Shown: in pieces, positions 33,742 through 41,880 of the stretch
Layout: every line of letters begins with the position of its first letter
Position numbering within the stretch: the first letter of the stretch is position 1
Assembly: GCF_000387765.1 (NCBI RefSeq)
Contig: NZ_ARZA01000277.1
Coordinates: 1-56,358 of the forward strand
DNA from: Caldisalinibacter kiritimatiensis
Lineage (GTDB): Bacteria; Bacillota; Clostridia; Tissierellales; Caldisalinibacteraceae
DNA: 56,358 nucleotides
Direction of reading: 5' to 3'
The notes under the pieces: generated by a model
Told to the model about the DNA's origin: nothing
The model's database searches: none
What the model saw: the letters and a program-made list of their open reading frames with translations, nothing else
Position numbers and translations under genes: made by a program

Positions 33742-34746
33742 TTGAGCAATTCAAAAAGAATATACTGGCTTTTTAGATGCACAGAAAAGAAATATGCTAA
33801 TTCCTTTTGTACTAAGGGAACTATAAAACTAAACACACCACGAACATGGGTTCAACATGCAAAAGATGTTGGACTGGGACGCGGGGATCTGCTTGAAGGT
33901 GCATTTTGCAGTTACGCAATAAAAGATATACAAAGCTTTCTGAAATTTAGGAACTTGCGTAATAATCTTGAGTCAGAGTTCCAAAACGGTCTTACATATT
34001 TGCGAAGTGCTAATGTTATTGATTTACCTACCTTCTGTCTATATGGACTTTATGATTCTTCGTTTAAAGAGCGTTACTTCAATGAAACTAAGAGATGGGC
34101 TAAAGTATCCTACGTTAAAATTGATTATTTCAGAGATTTTTACAAATATGAAAGTAGAGAAGCAATCAACTTATTAAAGGAAGAAGAACAACCTGTATTT
34201 ATAATTATTAAAAGTCCTAATGAGTTCTTTAGGCGAATTTTGAAATTCTTTGAGTCTATTGGTATAAGTAACAAAGAAATTTTAATAAAGCCTGTTGATT
34301 ATATTGATAAACAACAACCGTATCTTTTTAGAGGTCCTGCACCATATGAACTTTTTATAAAAGATAAACGCTTTATAAATCAAAGTGAGCTTAGAATAGT
34401 CCTTAACACGCAGAATAATAAGGTATTAAAAGGACTAGAAGAAGATAACTTTATTATAAACATTGGTGATTTAAGTGATATCACAGAAATTCATCCATAT
34501 TATCTTGAAGATATGCTTATTGAATATGATAATATGACATTAAGATTTAATTTGTCGGAACCTATAGTTACAAAATTTGAAGACATGACTGTTGAAGAAT
34601 TAATGAAACTTCGTTTCCAATTAGTTAAGGGTTATTATGATAATATTAGTTCAGATGAACAACAAAAGGCGATTGAAGATGTAGATCGAATATTTAAGGA
34701 AAAGTTCAATCTTTATCATCATTATATTGATGACATTGAGTATTAA
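33742..34746 (+). CDS. Unknown protein, possibly DUF2971-like
   Basis: 334 aa from the TTG at 33742, which has AAAGGAG 8 nt upstream. The ATG at 33703 lies in remnant DNA and lacks such a site. IYWLFRCTEKKYANSFCTKG, LNTPRTWVQHAKDVG and a late FINQSELRIVLNT recall DUF2971-type proteins, but the match is weak. No membrane helix. It sits among FRG and HEPN genes, so a defence role is a guess. Confidence 0.5.
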   Translation: MSNSKRIYWLFRCTEKKYANSFCTKGTIKLNTPRTWVQHAKDVGLGRGDLLEGAFCSYAIKDIQSFLKFRNLRNNLESEFQNGLTYLRSANVIDLPTFCLYGLYDSSFKERYFNETKRWAKVSYVKIDYFRDFYKYESREAINLLKEEEQPVFIIIKSPNEFFRRILKFFESIGISNKEILIKPVDYIDKQQPYLFRGPAPYELFIKDKRFINQSELRIVLNTQNNKVLKGLEEDNFIINIGDLSDITEIHPYYLEDMLIEYDNMTLRFNLSEPIVTKFEDMTVEELMKLRFQLVKGYYDNISSDEQQKAIEDVDRIFKEKFNLYHHYIDDIEY

Positions 34747-34862
34747 GATTATAACCAGAGGGACTTATATTATTTATTGGCATTCCACAGCCAGGGTATG
34801 GAGTTGTAAAAACAATTGGTTAGAACGCTATACCTATGTTATTAATCAAGATGGGGGATAAT

Positions 34863-35768
34863 ATGAGATTTGAATTATTAGATAATGGAATGGACTCCCT
34901 AAATAGTGGGTTGAAATTTTATGAAAAGTTTTTAGATCATGAAGATAACTATGAATTCCGTCAAGAAACTTATCTAAAGTTAGCAACTATAAGTATTCAG
35001 AATGCTATTGAAATTCTATCAATAAAGATATTAAGTGACATAGACGAAATGCTTATATATCCTGATAGGTTTAGACCAGAATTAGAAAAAATAAAAGATA
35101 ATATTAAAAATGAAAAAGGTTTAATGATTTATGATATACTCGTAAATTATGATAATAATATACTAACTATAAGCTATAGCCAGTGCATAAGGCTACTTAA
35201 AAAACATTTCAACATTACTGATATTGAAAAGTCTAATTTAATGAAGCTAGGAAAGATTAGAAATCAACTAACACATTTGGGATTAGCAAGAGATATTAAC
35301 TATCATCATATACTACTAACAATTAATTCAGCTTTAGATTTTATAGTAGAGTTCTTTTATTCTAAGCTTAAAGATGAACGATTTAAAGAAATGGACTTTA
35401 TTTATGAGAAGGCACAGGATTTATTTGAACTAGGAGAGATATTTGCTAATAGCATTTGGTCGGCCTTCTGGGGATACAAGTTTGAATTAATTAATAACTC
35501 ACTAAAGCAAGCTATTCTTGAACTAAAAGAGAATGAAGAAATAAAGAGTAGTGGAATTATAGTAAATTTATATATAGAAAAGAATACAGAAGCAAGCACT
35601 TATACAATAGAATTTATTGATAGCGAAACTGAGGAACAAATTAATGAGGTATCTCCACTTAACTTACCGAGATTAGATGTAACCATAATTTCAAGCGATT
35701 CAGTACATGGTCCGGTTTATGCAGTTATAGATCATAGGAAGCATGATAAAGAAGTTTTTGTTTATTAA
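34863..35768 (+). CDS. HEPN-motif protein with in-frame stop before a conserved-looking tail
   Basis: 301 aa from the ATG behind GGGGGATAAT. Helical N-terminal half with GKIRNQLTHLGL, an Rx4H HEPN motif. The C-terminal part is beta-rich (IIVNLYIEKNTEASTYTIEF). After the TAA at 35766 the same frame stays open for 55 codons (to 35936), which suggests the stop may be a recent mutation or a readthrough site. Confidence 0.6.
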   Translation: MRFELLDNGMDSLNSGLKFYEKFLDHEDNYEFRQETYLKLATISIQNAIEILSIKILSDIDEMLIYPDRFRPELEKIKDNIKNEKGLMIYDILVNYDNNILTISYSQCIRLLKKHFNITDIEKSNLMKLGKIRNQLTHLGLARDINYHHILLTINSALDFIVEFFYSKLKDERFKEMDFIYEKAQDLFELGEIFANSIWSAFWGYKFELINNSLKQAILELKENEEIKSSGIIVNLYIEKNTEASTYTIEFIDSETEEQINEVSPLNLPRLDVTIISSDSVHGPVYAVIDHRKHDKEVFVY

Positions 35769-35936
35769 GAACCTTTAAAACTAGAGAACTATGAAGAAAG
35801 TTATAAGAAGTATTGTTTAAATAACAGTTTAGATACTTATCAAATCCCTATATCAGTAAAAGCATTTAAGGATATTATAAAAATAATTATAAAGTCAACT
35901 TTAGAAGATAAGGATGATGGTAAGTTGGTTTTGTAA
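35769..35936 (+). pseudogene. In-frame open stretch after the HEPN gene
   Basis: It continues the preceding frame: PLKLENYEESYKKYCLNN, then TYQIPISVKAFKDIIKI, ending TAA at 35934-35936. No start codon or ribosome binding site of its own. Confidence 0.5.
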
Positions 35937-35996
35937 ATAATAAAAAAGAATTATATAAATGATTAAAATAAGAAACAACCGATTATAACTATTTCA

Positions 35997-36023
35997 GGAA
36001 CGCTGAACCGGGTTCAGCGTTCC
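35997..36023 (+). repeat. REP-like palindrome, copy 6
   Basis: Fully paired CGCTGAAC/GTTCAGCG form, directly followed by a VanZ remnant. Confidence 0.92.
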
Positions 36024-36027
36024 ATAT

Positions 36028-36130
36028 TTTCTTTATAATCACAAACAGCAGTAAAGTCTAATAGATTGAGTAAAAAGGTTACTGGGATTAATATATATAA
36101 AGTAGGACAAGTTGTATTACTACATAAATG
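36028..36130 (+). pseudogene. VanZ remnant
   Basis: TTTATAATCACAAACAGCAG then TAATAGATTGAGTAAAAAGG matches VanZ codons ~24-45, ending AAGTAGGACAAGTTG as in the 6840 remnant. The remaining bases to 36234 hold only the promoter region of the next gene. Confidence 0.7.
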
Positions 36131-36234
36131 TATAAGCTAAAAAGATTTAGAGAGGAAAAAAGAAATAAAATTGGGAGTAGAAGTAAGATATGATATAATT
36201 TAAATAAAGATATATATAAGAAGAGAGGTAAAAT

Positions 36235-37209
36235 ATGGGCCTTATAAGTAGACCACATGATAAGTTTTTTAAAGAAACATTAGGAGATATTAATACAGCA
36301 AAGGACTTTATGAAAAACTATCTTCCAAAAGAAGTGCTTGAGGTAATAGATTTAGAAACATTAACACAGCAAAAAGATAGTTATATAGAGAAAGAATTAG
36401 AGGAAACATTTTCGGATTTATTATTCAAAACAAAAATAAAAGAAAAAGAAGGATATATATACTTTCTATTTGAACATAAAAGCTATCCATCTCATAAAAT
36501 AACAATTCAATTACTAAAATATATGACAAAGATATGGGAGCAAAAGATAAATAAAGAAAAGAAAAAGAAACTACCAATAATAATCCCACTAGTAGTACAT
36601 CATGGAAAAAATAGATGGAATATATCATTAAAACTATCAGGTATAATAGAAAACTATGATAAGCTACCAAATACAATAACAAAATATATATCAGATTACG
36701 AATATATTTTATATGATTTATCTGACTATAAAGATGAAGAAATAAAAGGAAATATAAAACTAAAGATATTTCTAAAAATATTAAGGGACATATTTAAGAA
36801 AGATTATGAGGAGTTTATAGAGGCATTAAGGGAATCAATAATAGCCCTAGATAAGCTAGAGAAGCAGGAAAAAGGAATAGAATATTTTGAAACATTTATA
36901 AGGTATATAATGAATACAAGAAATGATTTAGACATTGAAGTAGTATATGACATAGCAAAAGAGATTTCAGTTGAAAGGAGCGAGGTAATCATGAGTATAG
37001 CAGAAAAGTTGATAAAAGAAGGTATGGAGAAAGGAATAAAGGTTGGGATGGAGAAAGGAATAAAAGAAGGAATAAAAGAAGGAATGGAAAAAACAGCAAA
37101 ATCAGCCTTAAGAAAGGGAGCTAGTTTAGAATTTGTAGCAGATATAACTGGATTACCTATGAGTAAGTTAAAAGAAATACAGAAAAAAGTAAAGAATGAA
37201 AAGAACTAA
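36235..37209 (+). CDS. Rpn-family recombination-promoting nuclease
   Basis: 324 aa. PD-(D/E)XK core: RPHDKFFKETLGD (6-18), ETFSDLLFKTK (D61), YFLFEHKSYPS (E80, K82), then PLVVHHGKNRW. The Rpn (YhgA-like/Transposase_31) C-terminus has EGMEKGIK-type repeats (~260-285) and a small helical end. Related enzymes are DNA nucleases tied to RecA-independent recombination and phage defence. REP palindromes lie on both sides (35997 and 37213). Confidence 0.88.
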   Translation: MGLISRPHDKFFKETLGDINTAKDFMKNYLPKEVLEVIDLETLTQQKDSYIEKELEETFSDLLFKTKIKEKEGYIYFLFEHKSYPSHKITIQLLKYMTKIWEQKINKEKKKKLPIIIPLVVHHGKNRWNISLKLSGIIENYDKLPNTITKYISDYEYILYDLSDYKDEEIKGNIKLKIFLKILRDIFKKDYEEFIEALRESIIALDKLEKQEKGIEYFETFIRYIMNTRNDLDIEVVYDIAKEISVERSEVIMSIAEKLIKEGMEKGIKVGMEKGIKEGIKEGMEKTAKSALRKGASLEFVADITGLPMSKLKEIQKKVKNEKN

Positions 37210-37212
37210 AGT

Positions 37213-37239
37213 GGAACGCTGAACCGGGTTCAGCGTTCC
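37213..37239 (+). repeat. REP-like palindrome, copy 7
   Basis: Fully paired CGCTGAAC/GTTCAGCG form, 4 nt after the Rpn stop, joined directly to a VanZ pseudogene. Confidence 0.92.
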
Positions 37240-37677
37240 AATAAAAGGACAGGCGTATTATTTTGGCTTGTCCTTTTATTTTATTTATCATCACAACCAG
37301 CAGTACAGTCTGATGGACTAAGTAAAAAAGTTACTAAAGTTATTGTGGAGACGGTAGATAAAGTAGTAGAGCTAGATAAGAGAAATGAAGATGTTAATTG
37401 TATTGTAAGAAAATACGTTCATTTCTTTTCTTACTTAGAACTTGGATTATTAATTATGAATGTTCATAGAAAAAATGAAGTAAGAAGGTGTAAAGCATTT
37501 ATATTTTCTCTTATGTTTTGTATATTTTATGCTATAAGTGATGAAGTCCATTAGTTGTATGTACTAGGGAGAGGTGCTCAAGTTACAGATGTAATGTTTG
37601 ATAGTTTTGGGGCATTTATTGGTATTGGGATGTACGGGATGGTTAGTATAATTAAGAAGGTCATAGTTAATGGTTAA
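37240..37677 (+). pseudogene. VanZ pseudogene, copy 3
   Basis: Matches VanZ from codon ~12 (GGACAGGCGTATTATTTTGG) to the stop. It lacks the start, which is replaced by the REP, has small deletions around codon 65, and carries a TAG where intact copies have the Gln codon of DEMHQ. It is followed by the VanZ-type terminator (GTCATAG...CTATGAC plus T run). Confidence 0.88.
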
Positions 37678-37684
37678 GTTGGCT

Positions 37685-37969
37685 ATGACTTTTATTTTGG
37701 CTCTTTGTCAATAGTTGGAGTAGGTTTCTTTAGAGTGCCTGCTCTTATTTATTTTGTAATCGACATAATAAGTTGAATTTCATCAAAGGATTCTTGTTAT
37801 TATATGGAGAAAGAACAGAATATAGGTTAATTTCAGGATATTTTCCAAATCATAAATATCCAGTTAGAAAAGTAAGAAGGAACTATATATTCATAAAGGG
37901 TAGCTTAGCTCCTTTATGAATATATCAATAATATTAAATTAGCTAAATAAAAGCTAAGGGGGAGATTAA
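37685..37969. other. Intergenic with IS-end-like sequence and a 14-bp perfect hairpin
   Basis: GGCTCTTTGTCAATAGTTGG near 37698 resembles an ISL3-type terminal repeat, but no transposase follows. TATATTCATAAAGG (37886-37899) pairs perfectly with CCTTTATGAATATA (37911-37924) across an 11-nt loop without a T run. Confidence 0.45.
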
Positions 37970-38209
37970 ATGGATTCAATTAAAGTAGATCTAGAGTACT
38001 GTTATGGAATAGGAAAATTAAAGGAAAAATTTGACTTGAAAACTAGTAATGGATGTGTAATTTATTCGCAAAATGGCACAATGAAAACTTCATTTGCTAA
38101 TACATTTGATGACGTAGCTAATGGTAGAAAACCTGAAGATAGAATTTTTCCTTATCGTGAAACAAAGAAAGAGATTTACAAGGGCAATATATCAAAAATT
38201 TATTTATGA
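37970..38209 (+). pseudogene. N-terminal fragment of an AAA/ABC-type ATPase
   Basis: 79 aa behind GGGGGAG. IYSQNGTMKTSFANTFDDVA is a Walker A of the AAA_13-like group (usual APNGTMKTSFA). The frame ends soon after IFPYRETKKE; nothing like Walker B or the signature motif follows. A large internal deletion is likely. Confidence 0.7.
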
Positions 38210-38853
38210 GCTGGAAGAATGAACTACAAAAAGATAGAAGAAAGCTAATAGCTTCTATTCCTTTTACAAGAAATATTGTTGAATATTTAGAAGATACAAG
38301 TGATGGAAAATCAGATAATTATGAATTTCTAACTAAGCTATTGCATATTAAGGATGGTTCTGAAAATATTACTGTAGAACAACTAGAAGAAGTATTTAAC
38401 AATGTATATAAGGAAAGAAAAGAATTCGAAAATAAAGACATAAAAGTTTTTAGTATCTTATTTGAAGAAGCAGAAAAAATTTTTAATGAACCCCATGAAG
38501 GTGTGAAAGTGGAAAATAAACTTGTATTATCGATTGCTTCTAGGTTATATGCTGAGAAATTTATGATAAGCAAATTAGAAAAAGTGAGTAGAAGAACTAA
38601 ATTCAAAGGAAATCAAACCCCAAAATTAATTGAAGAATATAAAAAGCATTATCCTTCTAATGAAAAAGAAATAAGTATATTAGAACAAATTAATATGATG
38701 GCTGTTGAAAATATACATGTAAATTCTTTTATGTATGAGCCTATTATTGATTTGACGGATTATTATTTGAAAGATATATATGAATGTGCAAAAGAACTAT
38801 ATATTAATGAATGTAAAACTGCAGACGAGTTGGTAGCGGTTGCAATGGATTAA
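38206..38853 (+). pseudogene. C-terminal fragment, probably of the same ATPase system
   Basis: 215 aa, starting in an ATGA overlap with the fragment above but without its own ribosome binding site. Helical; LSIASRLYAEKFMI and ENIHVNSFMYEPIIDLTDYY look like a conserved C-terminal segment of a defence ATPase or partner. It is either a deletion product of one gene or a separate partner; I favour a remnant. Confidence 0.5.
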
Positions 38854-38888
38854 AAATATTAACATTTAAACATCTAATAAACAACCCT

Positions 38889-38915
38889 GGAACGATGAAC
38901 CGGGTTCAGCGTTCC
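38889..38915 (+). repeat. REP-like palindrome, copy 8
   Basis: Mixed arms: CGATGAACC left, GGGTTCAGCG right (mismatch opposite in kind to copies 1 and 4). 36 nt after the preceding stop. Confidence 0.9.
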
Positions 38916-38946
38916 ATACTGAGATTACTTAACTAGCTAAATACTT

Positions 38947-38980
38947 ATCCCTTAGATTAGCTCTAGGGGGATTTTTATTG
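38947..38980 (+). terminator. Probable terminator
   Basis: ATCCCTTAG ... CTAGGGGGAT followed by TTTTTA. The rest of 38981-39205 has a TATAAT near 39050 but no convincing -35, and no gene. Confidence 0.5.
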
Positions 38981-39205
38981 CTAAACGTTATAAATAAGTG
39001 AAATTTTTCTTATACATGACAAAGTTCGACAAAAAAATTTAGTTATAGCTTGTATAATGTATAGTGACTATATTATGTTAGTATAAAATTGTTGAATTAT
39101 AATTGTTAATTGATGTTAAAGTATATAGATAGAGGATATAAGGTTTATAAATATCCTCTTCTAATAAATTAAAGATAAAAACATATGAAAAGAAAGGGGA
39201 TGACT

Positions 39206-39742
39206 ATGGATTTCTTTTATGGATTATTATTGGGCGAAATGCTTAGTGATGAAGATGTTGGAGCAGGTTTAGCGTCTATCGTAATTATTCCTATTATCTT
39301 TGTATTAATATTTAAGTTTTTTAGTTGGTTAGAGGACTTAGGTAAGTATCTCCCTTACTTTATTGCAGGAGTAGTTTTTATGACTATTATTATACCTATT
39401 GTAAGGTATAGACTTGATAAGTCTTCTTCTGTCTTAGGTGAAGGTTTTATAAAATTTCTTTTGATGATTAATTTTGCTCTTTGTTTTACAACTATGTATA
39501 ACATAGCGGCTGATTATGATATACGTTTGCTTTCAAGCTTTACTGAATGGCTTCTTGAAGATGTAAGTAGTATAAACTTTTTCTTTGCTGTATTAATTTT
39601 TATATTGAATTTGGTATTGTTGCCATTAAGTTTTATAGTTGATGTATTTGTTGTTCCTATGTTTACTATACCACTAATACAAAATATAATTTGGAAGATT
39701 TTTAATCAGAGATATAGAAATAAAAATAAAGCTTACAGCTAA
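39206..39742 (+). CDS. Polytopic membrane protein, unknown
   Basis: 178 aa from the ATG with AAAGGGG 6 nt upstream (an ATG at 39185 is possible). About five hydrophobic segments (IVIIPIIFVLIFKFF, YFIAGVVFMTIIIPIV, FLLMINFALCFTTMY, NFFFAVLIFILNLVLL, FIVDVFVVPMFTIPL). No family recognised. Confidence 0.65.
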   Translation: MDFFYGLLLGEMLSDEDVGAGLASIVIIPIIFVLIFKFFSWLEDLGKYLPYFIAGVVFMTIIIPIVRYRLDKSSSVLGEGFIKFLLMINFALCFTTMYNIAADYDIRLLSSFTEWLLEDVSSINFFFAVLIFILNLVLLPLSFIVDVFVVPMFTIPLIQNIIWKIFNQRYRNKNKAYS

Positions 39743-39808
39743 TACATTAAAGGTTTAAATATTCTTATTCAAGTAGCTATTATTTATAAGGAAGGGTTAA
39801 TAAAAAAG

Positions 39809-40009
39809 ATGAATAATCTTAAAAATATATTAAATGTAGTAATCAAAATATTAGTAGGTTTCATGTATGTGACTAGTATTATAGGCATCATTACTTCAGT
39901 AAGAATTGAAACTGAAAAGGGCTTTTTATTATACTTTCTATTGTTCATATTAGCTATACTATCTACTATATTATTAAAAAAACAGATAATAAAAGAAAAA
40001 GACATTTAG
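39809..40009 (+). CDS. 66-aa two-helix membrane protein
   Basis: Two hydrophobic helices (~9-30 and ~38-56) and a basic tail KKQIIKEKD. GGAAGGG lies about 13 nt upstream of the ATG, which is long. It ends exactly where a ydcF 3' remnant begins, so the C-terminus may be altered. Confidence 0.5.
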   Translation: MNNLKNILNVVIKILVGFMYVTSIIGIITSVRIETEKGFLLYFLLFILAILSTILLKKQIIKEKDI

Positions 40010-40090
40010 AGCAAAAAGAATTTTTGAAAAAGCATTAGATAGGGACGTTAAAGTTATTGAACTTTTACTTCATAGACCAGTTTAAGTTAT
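40008..40090 (+). pseudogene. 3' remnant of the ydcF-like gene
   Basis: TTAGAGCAAAAAGAATTTTT then AAGCATTAGATAGGGACGTT matches 31207-31262 of the intact gene. After an internal deletion TATTGAACTTTTACTTCATA then GACCAGTTTAAGTTATAGAA matches its end. A REP follows, as after the intact gene. Confidence 0.8.
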
Positions 40091-40096
40091 AGAAAA

Positions 40097-40123
40097 GGAA
40101 CGATGAACCGAGTTCATCGTTCC
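40097..40123 (+). repeat. REP-like palindrome, copy 9
   Basis: CGATGAACCG / AGTTCATCG form with a changed centre (CCGAG). It follows the ydcF remnant, and TTGTTTTTTG follows. Confidence 0.9.
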
Positions 40124-40269
40124 TTGTTTTTTGTATAAATAAAAAAATTAATGGTAATATTTAAAATATATATTTTCAAAAATCAAAGTTATTGAAAATA
40201 ATTGCTTAATTTTTAGAAATAAAATATAATTTTATTAGAAAATGAAAATTAGAAGGATGGGATATTAAT

Positions 40270-41355
40270 ATGATACCATTTAAGCCACCTAAATTGCCTT
40301 TAGAAGATAAGATAGACCAACTCAAGTTTATAAATGAGTTAGTAGAGGCTAATACAAATATAGGCAAATATCAAATAATGCTTAGAAATTCAAAAATAAA
40401 CCCTGATTTTTTAATAAACCCATTAATATTACAAGAGGCAGTGCAATCTACTAAAATTGAAGGTACACAAGTTACACTTGATGAAGTACTTGAATCAGAA
40501 ATAGATGAAAAAGAAAAAACAGAAGATACACAAGAGGTACTTAATTACTATGAAGCTCTTAAATATGGAGAAAGGGCTTTGAAGTTTCTGCCAATCTCAA
40601 CGAGATTATTTAAAAATTTGCATAAAATACTTTTAAGTGGTGAAGTAAGAGGGGCAAGTAGACAACCGGGTGAATATAGAAAGATTCAAAACTTTATTGG
40701 GCCAGAAGGGTGCACTATTGAAACTGCTTCATTTGTGCCGCCAGAGCCTCAGCTAGTATATAAATATATGTCAAATTTAGAAATGTATATTAATAATCCA
40801 GATGATGATTTAAATCCTCTCATAAGAATAGCGATAATACATGCACAGTTTGAAACAATTCATCCTTTTTTGGATGGAAATGGAAGAATTGGACGTATAC
40901 TTATACCTTTATATCTGTATAATTATGAAATAATAGATAGTCCTAACTTTTTCATTAGTGAAACCCTAGAGAAGGATAAATATAAATATTATAAAATGTT
41001 AAATGAAACAAGATTTAATGAGAAGTGGAATGAATGGATAAAGTTTTTTTTGCAGAGTGTAAATAAGCAAGCAAGAGCAAACATAAAGCTTATAGAAGCT
41101 ATCAATGAACTATATGAAAGAGACTTAAAAGAAGCAATGAAGTTGGTAAAAAGCAACAACATTATAAAAATAGTAAATGCAATGTATCAAAGACCAATAT
41201 TTAATGTAAAAACAATGGTTAACATGACAGGAATAAGTGATACAACTTGTAGAAGGTATTTAGAGGATTTAGAAAAGAATAATATTATTTTCTCAGATAA
41301 TAAAATTAGAAATAGAAAGTATTATTATTATAACTTGCTAGATTTACTAAGGTAA
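40270..41355 (+). CDS. Fic-family AMPylator
   Basis: 361 aa. Fic_N region with the inhibitory helix motif STKIEG (~60-65), then the Fic core HPFLDGNGRIGR (H198) and a C-terminal winged-helix (VKTMVNMTGISDTTCRRYLE). Fic enzymes transfer AMP to a target Tyr/Thr; the N-terminal Glu of the inhibitory helix keeps them off. The HTH suggests autoregulation. GAAGGATGGG before the ATG. Confidence 0.93.
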   Translation: MIPFKPPKLPLEDKIDQLKFINELVEANTNIGKYQIMLRNSKINPDFLINPLILQEAVQSTKIEGTQVTLDEVLESEIDEKEKTEDTQEVLNYYEALKYGERALKFLPISTRLFKNLHKILLSGEVRGASRQPGEYRKIQNFIGPEGCTIETASFVPPEPQLVYKYMSNLEMYINNPDDDLNPLIRIAIIHAQFETIHPFLDGNGRIGRILIPLYLYNYEIIDSPNFFISETLEKDKYKYYKMLNETRFNEKWNEWIKFFLQSVNKQARANIKLIEAINELYERDLKEAMKLVKSNNIIKIVNAMYQRPIFNVKTMVNMTGISDTTCRRYLEDLEKNNIIFSDNKIRNRKYYYYNLLDLLR

Positions 41356-41361
41356 AAAAAA

Positions 41362-41388
41362 GAAACGTTGAACCGGGTTCATCGTTCC
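41362..41388 (+). repeat. REP-like palindrome, copy 10
   Basis: GAAACGTTGAACC / GGGTTCATCGTTCC, left arm drifted (AAACGTTG). 7 nt after the fic stop. Confidence 0.85.
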
Positions 41389-41390
41389 AC

Positions 41391-41418
41391 ACAGGGACTG
41401 AAGTCCTTGTTTTTTTTG
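41391..41418 (+). terminator. Terminator after fic
   Basis: GGACTGAAGTCC self-pairs and is followed by TTGTTTTTTTTG. Confidence 0.6.
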
Positions 41419-41502
41419 TTATCATTACAGATTTCGACAAATTTTAGGCATATATCATGTTAGAATTTTGTATGTGCAAAAAATAATAAGGAGGTTAAAA
41501 GG

Positions 41503-41868
41503 ATGCAAGGAGAAAAAGGTAAATCTATTAGTCAACTACAACATGAAAGAGTAAAAAAATTAGTAGAAATAGGTGAGATGACTTATGCGAAAATAAGAAA
41601 AGGGGAAATTAGTAATCCTAATTTAGTAGAAATATCTAAGGATATTTCTGAATTGGACAAGCATATCTTTATTGCTAGTAAAGAAACAAAAGAAAGTTAT
41701 TGTCCAAATTGTAATGAGAAACTTGTAGGCGAAGTAAAGTTCTGTGGAAAGTGTGGAACTAACATAAAGGATTACTATGAAAATAAAATGACCAAATGTG
41801 CTGTATGTGGAGAGCTAACTCCTAAAGAATCAAAGTTTTGTATGGTTTGTGGAAGAAAAATGGATTAA
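41503..41868 (+). CDS. Double zinc-ribbon protein
   Basis: 121 aa. A helical N-terminus is followed by two zinc ribbons: CPNCNEKLVGEVKFCGKCG and CAVCGELTPKESKFCMVCG. No membrane segment. AAGGAGG upstream. First gene of an apparent three-gene operon whose second gene also carries such ribbons. Confidence 0.8.
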   Translation: MQGEKGKSISQLQHERVKKLVEIGEMTYAKIRKGEISNPNLVEISKDISELDKHIFIASKETKESYCPNCNEKLVGEVKFCGKCGTNIKDYYENKMTKCAVCGELTPKESKFCMVCGRKMD

Positions 41869-41880
41869 AGGAGGATTAGA

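Noticed and set aside
33968-34177. Small frame within the 33742 gene
   Set aside because: Overlaps a longer frame with a good ribosome binding site and has no features of its own.
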